A DNA stretch of 64,000 nt from Acinetobacter chengduensis (GCF_003664645.1 NZ_RCHC01000010.1:62001-126000); one strand, 5' to 3'; shown: positions 43,400 through 54,689, numbered from the stretch's first letter. Notes: generated by a model not told the origin, from the letters alone. Translations and numbers: made by a program.

Positions 43400-44044
43400 A
43401 TGCGAAGTAAGTTTAGCGCAAATCACATTTATGTTACTGATAAAAAAATGACTCAGAAACTCATTGCACTCTTAGTATTGCTATCACTTACCCCTCTTAC
43501 TTTTGCGACTAATTCTCCTCAAAAACCGACTTGGTTTCGTTATTATGATAATAAAGGTGTTGCAAATGTGAGCACCAATGTGACGCCAAACCATATTAAA
43601 TATGGTTACGAAGCACTTGATCAGAATATGCAAGTGATTAAGCGTAATAGACCTTATAATGCAGAAGCAGATATTAAGCAAGCGCCACAACGTGCGGTTG
43701 CAGCCCAAAAATTAGCCGCAGACACACAACTGAAAAGGGCTTATAATAACAGCAGTGTAGCAAGTCAAAAAAAGAAAGAAATGCTCACTGGAATTAGTAA
43801 ACAACTTGTTTTCCAACAAGAACAATTAAAGCAATTACAGGAAGACCGTATTATGTTTGTTCGACAAGAGCGTGAATACTCACGCAAAGGTCAGCCTGTA
43901 CCTGCGCCATTACAAAGTACTTTAAATAACAACCAAAAAAATATCGTAGCGAAAAAACAAGATATTCAATCTTTACAAACGCGCTATCGAAATACAGCAG
44001 CCGAATACGACAGAATTATAGCCCGCTTAAAAGCGATGGAATAA
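43400..44044 (+). CDS. DUF4124-like periplasmic protein
   Basis: 214 aa if read from the ATG at 43400, which has GGGGAG 5 nt upstream; the shorter form begins at 43448 (MTQKLIALLVLL). After the signal peptide the sequence TWFRYYDNKGVANVSTNVTP resembles the DUF4124 motif, a short beta module for which no function is settled. The rest (about residues 110-210) is a Gln/Lys-rich coiled coil with two long helices. It sits 49 bp upstream of an RND adaptor gene in the same direction and may share its transcript. No link to the pump is proven. It is not a known adaptor or outer-membrane factor. Confidence 0.7.
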   Translation: MRSKFSANHIYVTDKKMTQKLIALLVLLSLTPLTFATNSPQKPTWFRYYDNKGVANVSTNVTPNHIKYGYEALDQNMQVIKRNRPYNAEADIKQAPQRAVAAQKLAADTQLKRAYNNSSVASQKKKEMLTGISKQLVFQQEQLKQLQEDRIMFVRQEREYSRKGQPVPAPLQSTLNNNQKNIVAKKQDIQSLQTRYRNTAAEYDRIIARLKAME

Positions 44045-44093
44045 TTCCACCTATTCAATTGCTTCTGTTGACAGCTGAATATAAAGGACGATC

Positions 44094-45221
44094 ATGCAAT
44101 CAGCACAGCATTCAACGTATATCCCACTTAAACCACAAGCGCGCTTAGCTTCAATTGGCTTAATTTGTTTAAGTCTTGCTTTCGTAGGATGTCAAAAAAG
44201 TGAACCCGTTGCCACTGAAAAACCAGTTGCAAAGGTTGAACTTATTCAGCAAGATTTAGTTCGTATTCAGCATGGATCTTCTGTAAGTAAGACAACATTT
44301 ACAGGCACGATTCGCGCAGTCAACCAAAGCACCATTCAGGCTCAGGTTACGGCGACAGCCACCTCAGTAAATGCCCAAGTGGGGCAAACCGTGCAAAAAG
44401 GTCAAGTGTTAGTCCGCTTAAACAACCAAGATAATGCTGCTCGACTCGCTCAAGCACAGGCGAATTTAGCTTCAGCTCAAGCCCAGGCCAATCAGGCTCG
44501 TCTTATGGTACAGCGCAAAGAACGTTTGTTACAGCAAGGCTTTGTATCAAAAGTAGAATATGAACAAAGCAAAGTTGATTACCAAGCACAAGTCGAAAAT
44601 GCCAACGCCCAACAAGCCAGTGTTAACATTGCACGTAAAGCAGATCAAGATGGAACCATCACCAGTCCAATTAACGGTGTGATTACCAAGCGCCAAGTTG
44701 AACCCGGTCAAACGGTAGCTGCAGGCACCACACTATTTGAAATTATTGATCCAGCACATTTAGAAATTCAGGCACAGCTCCCTAGCGACGCTCAGTCAGC
44801 ATTAAAACTCGGTCAAGCCATTGAATATCGTATTCAAGGCAATAATAACCTACTCCATGCAACACTGAGCCGAATTTCACCAATTGCTGACCCTACCAGC
44901 AGACAAATTGAATTTTTTGCTCAACCTAAAGAAGCCATTACCTCTTTAAGTATTGGCACTTTTGTTGAAGGGCAAATTTTGGGTTCAGATCAAGTGTCAG
45001 GACAACTCATTCCACTGAATACTGTACAAGACATTGATAACAAGCCTTATGTTTGGGTCGTGCGCCAAAATAAAATTGCTAAAGTCAGCATACAAGTATT
45101 AGAGCAACGCTATAGCAACAATATTGCTGTGGTGACAGGTTTACTAGATAGCGACCTCGTAAGTCGCGTCAAGTTTAGCGACAATCAAATCCGACAAGAT
45201 GTCATGATCAGCAAAAACTAA
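44094..45221 (+). CDS. RND efflux periplasmic adaptor lipoprotein
   Basis: Membrane-fusion protein of 375 aa. The lipobox LAFVGC gives Cys33, so it is anchored to the inner membrane by a lipid. The order is standard: beta-barrel/lipoyl half (FTGTIRAVNQSTIQAQVTAT), alpha-hairpin from about residue 120 to 185 with LAQAQANLASAQAQANQARL, second lipoyl half (ADQDGTITSPINGVITKRQV, EPGQTVAAGTTLFEI), and membrane-proximal domain. It should link the RND permease to an outer-membrane channel. It is 23 bp upstream of the permease gene and probably co-transcribed; no OprM/TolC-type gene follows, so the channel must be encoded elsewhere. Confidence 0.93.
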   Translation: MQSAQHSTYIPLKPQARLASIGLICLSLAFVGCQKSEPVATEKPVAKVELIQQDLVRIQHGSSVSKTTFTGTIRAVNQSTIQAQVTATATSVNAQVGQTVQKGQVLVRLNNQDNAARLAQAQANLASAQAQANQARLMVQRKERLLQQGFVSKVEYEQSKVDYQAQVENANAQQASVNIARKADQDGTITSPINGVITKRQVEPGQTVAAGTTLFEIIDPAHLEIQAQLPSDAQSALKLGQAIEYRIQGNNNLLHATLSRISPIADPTSRQIEFFAQPKEAITSLSIGTFVEGQILGSDQVSGQLIPLNTVQDIDNKPYVWVVRQNKIAKVSIQVLEQRYSNNIAVVTGLLDSDLVSRVKFSDNQIRQDVMISKN

Positions 45222-45244
45222 AATAACAAAGCAGGATAGCGGTT

Positions 45245-48200
45245 ATGTGGTTCACCCGAATTAGCGTCAAATACCCTGTATTCACTATTATGATGATGTT
45301 CTGTCTAATGGTATTGGGGCTCGCATCATGGCAACGCATGGGCGTCGAAGAATTTCCAGATGTCGACTTTCCTTTCGTGGTGGTCTATACAAACTATCCA
45401 GGCGCATCGCCAGAATCAGTTGAATCTGAAATCACCAAAAAGATGGAAGATCAGATCAATACCATCTCCGGTTTAAAGCAGGTCATTTCTAAATCCAGCG
45501 AAGGGCTATCAACAATTATTGTTGAATTTAATTTAGATGTTCCCTCTTCTGTCGCGGCACAAGATATTCGCGATAAAATTGCACCCGTAAGTGCTCAATT
45601 TCGTGATGAAATTGATGATCCAATTGTCGAACGCTATGACCCCACTGCCAGTGCAGTCATGTCGATTGTGTTTGAATCTAAAAATATGTCTTTGCGTAAT
45701 CTGAGCTCCTATTTAGATCAGCGTATCGTCCCCCAGCTCAGAACAGTCAGTGGTGTAGGTACAGTCAATTTATTGGGCGATTCACAGCGCCAAATTCGCA
45801 TTCAAATTGAGCCACAAAAGCTACAAAGTTTTGGCATTGGTATTGATCAGGTGCTCAATACTTTAAAAAATGAAAATATTGAAGTACCCGGGGGCACACT
45901 CGATCAAGCCACATCTGAACTGGTGGTCGAAATTAAATCGCGGGTGATTCACCCCCAATCTTTTGGCGACTTAGTCATTGCCAATAAAAACGGTGCACCA
46001 ATTTTTTTAAAGCAGGTGGCCAAAATTGAAGATAGCCAAGCAGAGATGGAATCGAGTGCTTTTTTAAATGGTAAAGCAGCCGTTGCCATTGATATTTTAA
46101 GGAGCTCAGATTCCAATGTGATTCAGGTTGTCGATAATACCCGCAAAACATTGGAACGTATTAAAACCCAATTACCTGAAGGCACAACAGCTGAAGTGGT
46201 CGTCGACTCGTCTAAAGGCATTCGAGGCAGTATTAAAGATGTCGCGCGCACGATTGTAGAAGGTGCAATTTTAGCCATATTTATTGTTTTGCTATTTTTA
46301 GGTTCATTTCGCTCCACTGCCATTACAGGGCTAACGCTACCCATTGCCTTATTGGGTACTTTAACCTTTATCTGGGCGTTCGGTTTTACCATCAATATGA
46401 TGACATTACTGGCACTCTCACTCAGTATTGGTCTGCTAATTGATGACGCGATTGTGGTGCGTGAAAATATTGTGCGTCATGCCGATATGGGTAAAGATCA
46501 TGTGACCGCTGCCCTCGATGGAACCAAAGAGATTGGCTTGGCAGTATTGGCAACTACTCTCACCATTGTGGCAGTGTTTTTACCTGTAGCCTTCATGGGC
46601 GGTATTATTGGGCGTTTCTTCTATCAATTTGGTGTAACGGTAAGTACGGCAGTACTCATTTCAATGTTTGTCAGCTTTACGCTCGATCCAATGCTTTCTG
46701 CACATTGGGCCGAAAAGCACAATCCAAATAAAAAACCGAATGCGCTACAACGCTTTTTCAACTGGATTTCAGGCAAGCTCGACAATTTAAGCCACCATTA
46801 TGAAAAACTCCTCAAGCTTGCTTTAAGATTCCGTTTTGTGACTATTTTAGTTGCCGTTGCTTCACTATTTGGCGCATTGGCTTTATCTAAGATGATTGGG
46901 ACAGAGTTTGTACCTGTGCCCGATAAAGGTGAAATTCGCATTAAGTTTGAAACCCCTGTAGATGCTAGTTTGCAATACTCACAGGCAAAATTAAAACAGG
47001 TTGATGCCATTATTCGTGAGCATCCTGAGGTTCGATCAACCTATGGATCGATCAATAGTGTGACAGATCGTGGCAAAAACCATATTAGTATTCGCGTGGG
47101 TGTCACCCCTCGCACTGAACGTAAGCAAACCCTCACACAGCTGAACAATGAGTTCCGCCAACGCCTTCAAAGCGTTGCTGGCATTACCATTACTTCAGTA
47201 GCATCTGCGGATGAAACGGTTTCTGGCGGACAAAAACCTGTGATGATTTCTATCAAAGGGCCTGACCTTGATGAGCTACAAAAAATTTCCGATCGCTTTA
47301 TGCATGAAATTGCAAAAATTGATGGCATTGTCGATTTAGAAAGTTCTCTAAAAGAACCTAAGCCAACTTTAGGTGTGCATATTAATCGGGTTGTAGCCAG
47401 TGATTTAGGCTTGTCGGTCAATCAGATTGCCAATGTAGTTCGTCCATTGATTGCTGGGGACAACATCACCACATGGAAAGACCCTAAGGGTGAAACTTAT
47501 GATGTGAATGTGCGATTGTCCGAAGATGATCGTCGCTTACCAACAGATTTACAAAATATGTATATCACTTCGCAAAAAGCAGATGCTACGGGTGTGTCTA
47601 TACTGGTGCCCCTATCATCGGTGGCACGCTTTGAAGAAACCTTAGGAGCTTCGCAGATTAACCGTCGTGATTTGGCACGTGAAGTTTTGGTTCAAGCCAA
47701 TACAGCAGGCCGACCAGCGGGTGACATTGGTGCAGATATTAAAAAAGTAGAAGATCAATTTGATTTACCGCCGGGCTATCGCTTTGCCACCCAAGGTGCC
47801 AATAAAGATATGGCTGAATCTGCAGGATATGCAATGACCGCGATTACGCTATCCATTGTATTTATCTATATTGTGTTGGGCTCACAATTTAATAGCTTCA
47901 TTCACCCAGCAGCCATTATGGCCTCACTGCCTCTATCACTCATAGGTGTATTTTTAGCATTATTTTTATTTAAATCCACCATGAACTTATTTTCCATTAT
48001 TGGCATTATTATGCTGATGGGACTGGTCACCAAAAATGCGATTTTACTGATCGACTTTATTAAAAAGTCTATGGATGAAGGCACTGAGCGCTATGAAGCA
48101 ATTATAGTTGCAGGTAAAACTCGACTGCGCCCCATTTTAATGACAACCAGCGCCATGGTGATGGGCATGGTGCCCCTAGCACTCGGTTTAGGTGAAGGTG

Positions 48201-48349
48201 GTGAACAAAGTGCCCCAATGGCACATGCTGTGATTGGTGGTGTAATTACCTCTACCCTCCTTACATTAGTGGTCGTTCCCGTTATCTTTACTTATTTAGA
48301 TGACTTTAAAAACTTTATGATGCGCCAATTTAAAAAAATCATGTCATAA
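45245..48349 (+). CDS. RND family (HAE1-type) efflux permease
   Basis: 1034-aa proton-driven inner-membrane transporter with 12 helices. The proton-relay pair Asp-Asp is present in [20 protein letters not shown] (TM4), and TM1 starts at [20 protein letters not shown], followed by the periplasmic porter motif [20 protein letters not shown]. The second large periplasmic loop and C-terminal helices ([20 protein letters not shown]) are normal. It works with the adjacent lipoprotein adaptor. The closest family is multidrug/aminoglycoside-type RND; exact substrate unknown. A terminator and the proS promoter follow immediately. Confidence 0.94.
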   Translation: MWFTRISVKYPVFTIMMMFCLMVLGLASWQRMGVEEFPDVDFPFVVVYTNYPGASPESVESEITKKMEDQINTISGLKQVISKSSEGLSTIIVEFNLDVPSSVAAQDIRDKIAPVSAQFRDEIDDPIVERYDPTASAVMSIVFESKNMSLRNLSSYLDQRIVPQLRTVSGVGTVNLLGDSQRQIRIQIEPQKLQSFGIGIDQVLNTLKNENIEVPGGTLDQATSELVVEIKSRVIHPQSFGDLVIANKNGAPIFLKQVAKIEDSQAEMESSAFLNGKAAVAIDILRSSDSNVIQVVDNTRKTLERIKTQLPEGTTAEVVVDSSKGIRGSIKDVARTIVEGAILAIFIVLLFLGSFRSTAITGLTLPIALLGTLTFIWAFGFTINMMTLLALSLSIGLLIDDAIVVRENIVRHADMGKDHVTAALDGTKEIGLAVLATTLTIVAVFLPVAFMGGIIGRFFYQFGVTVSTAVLISMFVSFTLDPMLSAHWAEKHNPNKKPNALQRFFNWISGKLDNLSHHYEKLLKLALRFRFVTILVAVASLFGALALSKMIGTEFVPVPDKGEIRIKFETPVDASLQYSQAKLKQVDAIIREHPEVRSTYGSINSVTDRGKNHISIRVGVTPRTERKQTLTQLNNEFRQRLQSVAGITITSVASADETVSGGQKPVMISIKGPDLDELQKISDRFMHEIAKIDGIVDLESSLKEPKPTLGVHINRVVASDLGLSVNQIANVVRPLIAGDNITTWKDPKGETYDVNVRLSEDDRRLPTDLQNMYITSQKADATGVSILVPLSSVARFEETLGASQINRRDLAREVLVQANTAGRPAGDIGADIKKVEDQFDLPPGYRFATQGANKDMAESAGYAMTAITLSIVFIYIVLGSQFNSFIHPAAIMASLPLSLIGVFLALFLFKSTMNLFSIIGIIMLMGLVTKNAILLIDFIKKSMDEGTERYEAIIVAGKTRLRPILMTTSAMVMGMVPLALGLGEGGEQSAPMAHAVIGGVITSTLLTLVVVPVIFTYLDDFKNFMMRQFKKIMS

Positions 48350-48362
48350 TTTTATCCAACAC

Positions 48363-48398
48363 AATGAGGTGACTTGAAAAATGTACACCTCATTTTTT
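48363..48398 (+). terminator. Rho-independent terminator of the RND operon
   Basis: AATGAGGTG and CACCTCATT form a 9-bp stem with a 14-nt loop followed by T-rich DNA. It ends 5 bp before the proS -10 box. Confidence 0.75.
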
Positions 48399-48402
48399 AT
48401 TG

Positions 48403-48408
48403 TATAAT
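48403..48408 (+). promoter_or_regulatory. proS: Putative proS -10 box
   Basis: TATAAT lies 38 bp before the proS ATG. No good -35 is present at 17-bp spacing; TTGAAA at 48374-48379 is too far upstream. Confidence 0.5.
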
Positions 48409-48445
48409 CTCAGCTTTAACGCTTAATCTTTTTAGGACACCGTTC

Positions 48446-50161
48446 ATGCGCGCAAGCCGCTTTTTATTTGCAACGTTAAGAGAAACTCCAAACGATGCGG
48501 AAGTTATTTCTCATCAATTGATGCTTCGTGCGGGAATGATCCGTAAGTTAGCTTCTGGTTTATACACTTGGTTGCCTACTGGCGTTCGCGTATTAAATAA
48601 AGTAGAAGCGATTGTTCGCGAAGAAATGGATCGTGCTGGTTCCCTTCAAGTGTTAATGCCAGTAACACAGCCGGCAGCACTTTGGGAAGAATCTGGTCGT
48701 TATGTACAGTATGGCCCAGAACTACTTCGCTTTAAAGACCGCCATACTAACGATTTTGTGCTTGGCCCTACACACGAAGAAGTGATCACAGACCTTGCTC
48801 GTAATGAACTGAAAAGCTACAAGCAATTGCCTGCAAACTTCTACCAAGTTCAAACCAAATTCCGTGACGAAATTCGCCCACGTTTTGGTGTAATGCGCTC
48901 ACGTGAATTCATCATGAAAGATGCTTATTCTTTCCATGTAGACCAAGAATCACTACAAGAAACTTATGACAATATGTATGAAGCATATTGCCGTATTTTC
49001 ACACGTTTAGGGTTAAATTTCCGTCCAGTACAAGCAGATACAGGTTCAATTGGTGGTTCAGGTTCACACGAATTCCACGTTCTTGCATCAAGTGGTGAAG
49101 ACGATATCGCATTCTCTACTGAATCAGACTATGCTGCTAACGTAGAAATGGCTGAAGCGGTACTGGTTGGCGAACGTGCTGCACCAACCCAAGCATTAGA
49201 ATTGGTGGCAACGCCAAATCAAAAAACCATTGAAGATGTATCTGCATTCTTAAAATCAGATCCTGCTCAGTCGGTTAAAGCATTGCTTGTACAAGGCGTG
49301 GCAGAAGAAGGTAAAGCAGCCCCCGTAGTTGCTCTATTCCTTCGTGGCGACCATGAACTTAATGAAATTAAAGCTGAAAAACATCCATTAATTGCTTCAC
49401 CTTTAGCATTTGCAACCGAAGAACAATTGGCACAATACAGCTTAACTGCTGGTTTCTGTGGCCCACAAGGTTTGGTTGAAAAAGGTCTTACTGTTATTGT
49501 AGACCGTGCAGCATCTGTATTATCTGACTTTGTTGCTGGCGCAAATATCGTTGACCAACATGCAGTCGGTGTGAACTGGGAACGTGATGCTCAATTTACT
49601 GAAGTTTATGACTTACGTAATGTTGTTGAAGGTGATCCATCTCCAGATGGTAAAGGCACACTACAAATTAAACGTGGTATTGAAGTCGGTCACATCTTCC
49701 AATTGGGCCAAAAATACTCTGAAGCGTTGGGTTGTAAAGTTTTAGGTAAAGATGGCAAACCTTTAGTTGTCACTATGGGTTGCTATGGTATTGGTGTTAC
49801 ACGTGTTGTTGCATCTGCGATCGAACAAAACTTTGACGAAAAAGGGATTATCTGGCCTGCTGCCATTGCACCATTTGAAGTCGCTATTGTTCCAATGAAT
49901 GCACATAAATCACCTCGCACCCTTGAAGCTGCTGAAGCACTCTATGTAGAACTTCAAGCTGCAGGTTATGACGTGATTTTAGATGACCGAGATGAACGTC
50001 CAGGCGTGAAATTCTCTGACCTTGAAATTACAGGTATTCCACACCGTATCGTGATTGGTGAAAAAGGTTTGGATGCGGGTACTTTTGAATATAAAGGTCG
50101 CCGTGATGCAGAATCTGTAAACATCACAAAAGAAGAATTATTGGCAAAAATTGCTAAATAA
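48446..50161 (+). CDS. proS: Prolyl-tRNA synthetase
   Basis: 571-aa class II aminoacyl-tRNA synthetase from the ATG at 48446, which has AGGAC upstream; it charges tRNA-Pro with proline. Evidence is motif 1 ([20 protein letters not shown]), motif 2 ([20 protein letters not shown], residues ~136-155), and motif 3 near residue 445 ([14 protein letters not shown]). Residues 225-400 contain the inserted Ala-editing domain (INS), making this a ProRS of the long bacterial type. The C-terminal anticodon-binding domain ends in [14 protein letters not shown]. The longer open frame upstream is not part of the protein. Confidence 0.97.
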   Translation: MRASRFLFATLRETPNDAEVISHQLMLRAGMIRKLASGLYTWLPTGVRVLNKVEAIVREEMDRAGSLQVLMPVTQPAALWEESGRYVQYGPELLRFKDRHTNDFVLGPTHEEVITDLARNELKSYKQLPANFYQVQTKFRDEIRPRFGVMRSREFIMKDAYSFHVDQESLQETYDNMYEAYCRIFTRLGLNFRPVQADTGSIGGSGSHEFHVLASSGEDDIAFSTESDYAANVEMAEAVLVGERAAPTQALELVATPNQKTIEDVSAFLKSDPAQSVKALLVQGVAEEGKAAPVVALFLRGDHELNEIKAEKHPLIASPLAFATEEQLAQYSLTAGFCGPQGLVEKGLTVIVDRAASVLSDFVAGANIVDQHAVGVNWERDAQFTEVYDLRNVVEGDPSPDGKGTLQIKRGIEVGHIFQLGQKYSEALGCKVLGKDGKPLVVTMGCYGIGVTRVVASAIEQNFDEKGIIWPAAIAPFEVAIVPMNAHKSPRTLEAAEALYVELQAAGYDVILDDRDERPGVKFSDLEITGIPHRIVIGEKGLDAGTFEYKGRRDAESVNITKEELLAKIAK

Positions 50162-50175
50162 GTTTTTCTTTGTAT

Positions 50176-50204
50176 AAAAAATCCCGCTTTATGCGGGATT
50201 TTTT
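50176..50204. terminator. Bidirectional terminator between proS and the secreted-protein operon
   Basis: AAAAAATCCCGC and GCGGGATTTTTT form a perfect 12-bp stem with a 5-nt loop and T-runs on both strands. Confidence 0.95.
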
Positions 50205-50215
50205 ATACTTTCAAA

Positions 50216-51613
50216 TTAACAGAACTTCAGACCGCCAAAACAGTTCGAAACAACCTTTTGGTTTTGTAGAACTTGTGAGGCTAAAGCAATAGTTGCAGGT
50301 TTCGCTTGCGTATAATTGCCTAAATCAATATTTAATAATTTTACAACCGGAGTATTAAATAGGGTCCCTAATGATTCACCTGTACCTGTCGTAATACGAT
50401 TCTTTTCATCCAATAAAAAGTCTGAAACTAAATTCGCAACTTGAGGTAAGACGGCCGAAATATCTACTTGCTCTTGTGCCTGTAAATAACCTAACTGAAT
50501 TGGATCTTTAAAAGACATCCACCAACCTTTTTGTGCTGTGTCTTGTACTTCTGTTCCTGCCCATTTCAGCGTTTCACTTTGTAGTGACAAATACCCCCCC
50601 GTACCTGTGAGTGGGATATTGTGTACCATGCTTAAAGCCTGATTAAAGGTAATTTCCATGTTGAGGTTTTGAATATCTGAACCTTCTCCCATTTTGAAAA
50701 TTGCTTTTTTGGCCAATCCCAAAATCGGATCAAAGGTCACTAACAACTGATCATTTTTAAACAAATCTTTTTGTGCTTGTGTCATGCTTGAATTGGCTGC
50801 TAAAGGAATAGATGCAATGCTAGCCGTAATTCCTGGTACTTTAGCCTCTGTCAAACGTGAGCCCGATACGACAGTTTCAGGCATATTAAATTTTACATTA
50901 ATACTTGGAACCGTCACGCCTTTATTATCTGCTGCTGTAGAATCACTTTGAAATTGTCGTGGAAATTTCAATCCTAAGATGGATGCTGTAAGATTCCCCT
51001 TAATTTCTTCTGTTTTTGAATCACCAAAGGTACTTTGTTTGGTATTTACATCACCTTGGGTGGCTGCCATTTTCATATAGCCTGAAAATGACTGAATACC
51101 ATCTGTTGGATTAGCTGTATTTTCTGTACCCGCGGTTAACATACCTAGAATTTCAGCTGCACCTAAACGAAAGCCAACCACTTCACGTGTTGAGGCTTTA
51201 CCGCCGTTTTTAATCGCAAATTCAATGAATGGATTGGTAATTTTTGCACTGGTACTTGCACGTCCATCTGCATCATAAACCGGCACGCCATTTGCATCAT
51301 AGCTTGAAGGTAAACCACTGATAGACAGATTTGAAATATCAATATCACATTTACCCGCGCCTTTATCACCACCACAACCCAACTGTAGTGATTTAATGTT
51401 GGTGTTTAATTCCAACTCAGCACCTAGACCAAGCTTAAAGAATTCAACTTTTTCGCTGTTGGCATTGGTATAGGTATAATTGTCTTTCGAAAAATTAAGT
51501 AGGGCTTGCCCATCAACCGCAGCTAGCTCTGAATCGGATAGCGCCTGAAACGTTGCTGCATTCCCTGAAACCCACATGCTGCTCACGAGAGTAGCCACTA
51601 AAATTTTTTTCAT
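50216..51613 (-). CDS. Secreted Fil-like protein 4 (465 aa), end of the four-gene operon
   Basis: I do not know the exact function. The signal peptide (MKKILVATLVSSMWVSGNAA) is directly followed by the motif FQALSDSELAAVDGQALLNF, which all four products of this operon share in variant form. The remaining sequence is rich in Gly, Asn, Asp and Ser and beta-like (LGLGAELELNTNIKSLQLGC, INVKFNMPETVVSGSR), like an extracellular or surface adhesin-type protein. Four Cys (in SLQLGCGGDKGAGKCD and in NCFGGLKFC at the end) may form disulfides. The ATG at 51613 is chosen because AGGGAA lies upstream; an in-frame ATG at 51634 precedes that site. The operon resembles Acinetobacter 'Fil' putative pilus genes, but I cannot assign a letter. 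Confidence 0.8.
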   Translation of the reverse strand: MKKILVATLVSSMWVSGNAATFQALSDSELAAVDGQALLNFSKDNYTYTNANSEKVEFFKLGLGAELELNTNIKSLQLGCGGDKGAGKCDIDISNLSISGLPSSYDANGVPVYDADGRASTSAKITNPFIEFAIKNGGKASTREVVGFRLGAAEILGMLTAGTENTANPTDGIQSFSGYMKMAATQGDVNTKQSTFGDSKTEEIKGNLTASILGLKFPRQFQSDSTAADNKGVTVPSINVKFNMPETVVSGSRLTEAKVPGITASIASIPLAANSSMTQAQKDLFKNDQLLVTFDPILGLAKKAIFKMGEGSDIQNLNMEITFNQALSMVHNIPLTGTGGYLSLQSETLKWAGTEVQDTAQKGWWMSFKDPIQLGYLQAQEQVDISAVLPQVANLVSDFLLDEKNRITTGTGESLGTLFNTPVVKLLNIDLGNYTQAKPATIALASQVLQNQKVVSNCFGGLKFC

Positions 51614-51640
51614 TATTGTCGTTCCCTGTAACATCTCTAA

Positions 51641-53938
51641 TTATCTTGGTGTGATACCCATAGAACTACGCATTACCCCTCCAGGAATTGCAATATCTGC
51701 GATTTTTTGCATTGTTCCTATAGGTGCAATTGCCAATTCAGCGCTAAAGACTTTCGCATTATTTGTGATTGTAGAAGTCGGCGTAGCTAAACGGTTAAAT
51801 TTAACTTGATTATCCAATACCACACTGTCTTTTTGCATGTGAATACGCGTTTCTAAGCCTATATCCCCTTGCAAGCGATTCAAGTTAATACTTGATTCAT
51901 TTGCCACAGTACCATCAGCTTTTACATCTTCATTAATTAAACTGATATAGCTTCCGCGATCAGTTTTATCTGTTAACTGTTTAAATTGAAAATTGGCTTG
52001 TAGCGATAAAAAATTTGTATCTGGCGTTCCATCGCTGGTTTCTAAGCCAGGAATAATGAATAACTCGCCTTTCCCATCGAGTTTAAACGCAATTGATGCA
52101 AGTACATCATCTTTACGGCCAAAATTATCAATAGGAACAATTTTACTACCACAAGTGCCTGAGCAATTATATAAAGAACCCGGTAACTGACCAATCGCAA
52201 TCTCTGCTCTTGCTGCAACTAATAAACTATCTGCCTTGATAAAAATTTCTTTGTCTTCAAACCCAATTACACCATTGGCTTTAATGTAAGAATCAATATT
52301 ACGCAAACCGGCATAATAGTTAACTTCCTCACCTTTGCTACCATCTGCGAGCGTACGTTTTTCCCCATCTAACACTAAAATAGATGTGGTATATGCATTT
52401 CCTGTTGTGCTGTCATAACGATATCCATCTGTAGTCATGGCAAGGTCATAACCTAAACCATTTTTAGTCACACCAAGTTTATTGACATACTGCTTAGAAA
52501 ATATGCCTAAATTCGCATTTAGATTATAAATGGGTAAACCTAAGCCCCAAGTCCCTGAAGGTGCATCGTTTACCGCTAAACTATTATCAGAGATAAATCT
52601 TGCAGTACGTGCAATGGCTTGAAAGTCCATACCACGCACAGCAATTAAAGCCATCGTTTGTGGGTTTACACTTGGCGAAGGGTTATATACCAACTCGTTA
52701 CTGCTGGCATTGAGTATTGATTTTATTTGGTCATTAATCATAAAACCCAAAGAATTGGTTTTTACGGTATTGATGTAAATATCACCGAAATCAATATAAG
52801 CATTTTGATTACTTACAGGTGTTCCTTGCACAGTAGAATTACGCACATTCAAGCGTGTTAAATTTGAGAACTCAATTGCATAACTTCCTGTACCCGTATG
52901 ACCGAGCTCAAAAGTGGTTGGCGTTCTACCCGAAACTGTCGTCTGTCCACTATCAGCACGTGTAAAATCTGCAGACATTGCCATGTGCAAGCCACCAGCT
53001 TCTGCAAAACCATAACCCGTTGTCGCAGTATTTGTTTTTTCTAAACCTTTATTTACTGTATTAAATTTTGCAACATCGGCCTGATTCGCATTCAACATAA
53101 TACGGCCATTGGTTAAGGCACCCGAAGCCCCTAAACGAATGACGTTACCCTGCTCACCATCCTTACCATAACGTACATCAATATTAACGCCTGGCTTAGT
53201 TGCATTGCCCGCACGCGTAGGATTTACATTCTTACTTTTATCAGTCGCTCGTACAAGTTGTACAAAATTATCCGATTTACCATCCGCAGACTTGGTCGTC
53301 AGTACAATGCCATCCTTAGGATCAATGTACATATAACCATCAGCAGTTAGGTTAAAGTTAAAATCTTTCAGTGTTAGGTTTTGACCATTTTGACCATAAG
53401 AAATACTGGCATTTTGTAGCTTTAACTCTAAGTGCGCTTTATCGTTACGATTAAACAATCCATTGGTCGTTGCCAAATACACCTCAAGCGGTGAGATAGT
53501 TGAAAAGGTCAAACTTCCTAAATTTTGATCAGTTTCATTACTGGCACAATTCGGTGCACACACCAACATAATTTTGGATGCGATAGCCGTAAATGGTGAA
53601 ACACTTGCCCTTAACTGAATACCCGCACCTTTGGCATTTGAAGCCAACTGTGTTGCACCCACATCAAGGTCAATTTTACTCAGGATGTTGCTATTGCCTT
53701 GATTCGGTGTAATCACGACATCATGCAAACCCAGCTTAATGGGCTTCGTACCTGCTTCTGAATAGTCAATCCAGTTCGCTTGTTTGACCTCTACACGAGA
53801 AACTTCTTGTGTAATCGAGATCCCATCCTGTCCTGTTACATGGCTAAGTGTCTGGTCACTTAGTGCCTCAAGCGCATGGCTTTGATTGGCAATACATATA
53901 CAAGCTGTGAGGAGATTTAATTTTATTATTTTGTTCAT
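51641..53938 (-). CDS. Secreted Fil-like protein 3 (765 aa)
   Basis: Signal peptide MNKIIKLNLLTACICIANQS then HALEALSDQTLSHVTGQDG, the shared motif at residues 24-41. The 700-residue mature part is beta-rich with repeated modules such as LNFNLTADGYMYIDPKDGIV, LKDFNFNL and LDVGATQLASNAKGAGIQLR; many glycines and Asn/Asp suggest a beta-solenoid or stacked-strand fold. Two pairs of Cys are found (CAPNC near residues 131-135 and CSGTCGS near 610-616). No lipobox and no C-terminal membrane helix. The true start is ATG 53938 behind AAGGAC, not the TTG at 53956. It is 27 bp from each neighbouring operon gene. Function unknown; probably exported or surface-located. Confidence 0.82.
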   Translation of the reverse strand: MNKIIKLNLLTACICIANQSHALEALSDQTLSHVTGQDGISITQEVSRVEVKQANWIDYSEAGTKPIKLGLHDVVITPNQGNSNILSKIDLDVGATQLASNAKGAGIQLRASVSPFTAIASKIMLVCAPNCASNETDQNLGSLTFSTISPLEVYLATTNGLFNRNDKAHLELKLQNASISYGQNGQNLTLKDFNFNLTADGYMYIDPKDGIVLTTKSADGKSDNFVQLVRATDKSKNVNPTRAGNATKPGVNIDVRYGKDGEQGNVIRLGASGALTNGRIMLNANQADVAKFNTVNKGLEKTNTATTGYGFAEAGGLHMAMSADFTRADSGQTTVSGRTPTTFELGHTGTGSYAIEFSNLTRLNVRNSTVQGTPVSNQNAYIDFGDIYINTVKTNSLGFMINDQIKSILNASSNELVYNPSPSVNPQTMALIAVRGMDFQAIARTARFISDNSLAVNDAPSGTWGLGLPIYNLNANLGIFSKQYVNKLGVTKNGLGYDLAMTTDGYRYDSTTGNAYTTSILVLDGEKRTLADGSKGEEVNYYAGLRNIDSYIKANGVIGFEDKEIFIKADSLLVAARAEIAIGQLPGSLYNCSGTCGSKIVPIDNFGRKDDVLASIAFKLDGKGELFIIPGLETSDGTPDTNFLSLQANFQFKQLTDKTDRGSYISLINEDVKADGTVANESSINLNRLQGDIGLETRIHMQKDSVVLDNQVKFNRLATPTSTITNNAKVFSAELAIAPIGTMQKIADIAIPGGVMRSSMGITPR

Positions 53939-53964
53939 CTCAACGTCCTTATTCAATTAATACT

Positions 53965-54678
53965 TTAACAGCGAGCGCCTGAAGCTCCCGTACAGTTATA
54001 GCTGAATATTTTTAAGTCTCCAGACATGTGTAAATTACCATGCATATTTAGACCCATAAATCCTGTTTCTGTATCCTTATCAAAAGCAGGAATATCCGTA
54101 GCAAAGGTGGTTTTCTTTCCTGTGCTGTCTACTGTGTATGCTTGATATTGATTATATACTGTTGTTTTTAAATAGCCTTTTTCTGTATCTGTATCCGACT
54201 CAACGGCTAAGTTATTAAAACCTAAATTACGAATTTTCAAAGGCTTATCATCATAAAAAGATAATTTCATTGCCGTTTGAGGGTCGCCATTTTTGTTAAT
54301 AATGGTAGTCCCTGCTAAAGAGAATTTTTCTATTTGGAGCGTACCCTGAATTTGCTTAAATACCAACCACTTTTGATTACCACCTTCAGTATGATTATTG
54401 GGTGAAATGGCTAAACGACACTGCACATTATTTTGGCAACTATAGGTATAGTACGCATCATTTACTGTTGCAACCAATCCCGTTTGAGCATCATGAGTTG
54501 ATATATCTTTTAAGCTCAAATCATTTGCATATCGATGGTTTAAAGACAACGTCCAATTAAAATCAGCACCACCTTGGCCACGAACTTCCTGCAACTCTTG
54601 TGTATCTAAACCAGTCAGACCAGCTTGAGCTGTTACCGAAATCAATAAAGTTACTGCGAGATAAGATTTCTTCAACAT
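53965..54678 (-). CDS. Secreted Fil-like protein 2 (237 aa)
   Basis: Signal peptide of 19 residues (ending TAQA), then GLTGLDTQELQEVRGQGGAD, the motif common to the operon. The mature part is small, beta-like, and ends with the Cys-containing SYNCTGASGARC. A second Cys pair, CQNNVQCRL, is in the middle. NLKMSGDLKIF-type strands near the end (HGNLHMSGDLKIF) resemble those of its neighbours. AAGGAT precedes the ATG by 8 nt. It lies 11 bp after the first gene of the operon. Its size and motif suggest a subunit or accessory part of the same secreted system. No known domain. Confidence 0.78.
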   Translation of the reverse strand: MLKKSYLAVTLLISVTAQAGLTGLDTQELQEVRGQGGADFNWTLSLNHRYANDLSLKDISTHDAQTGLVATVNDAYYTYSCQNNVQCRLAISPNNHTEGGNQKWLVFKQIQGTLQIEKFSLAGTTIINKNGDPQTAMKLSFYDDKPLKIRNLGFNNLAVESDTDTEKGYLKTTVYNQYQAYTVDSTGKKTTFATDIPAFDKDTETGFMGLNMHGNLHMSGDLKIFSYNCTGASGARC

Positions 54679-54689
54679 AGCTTGTATCC

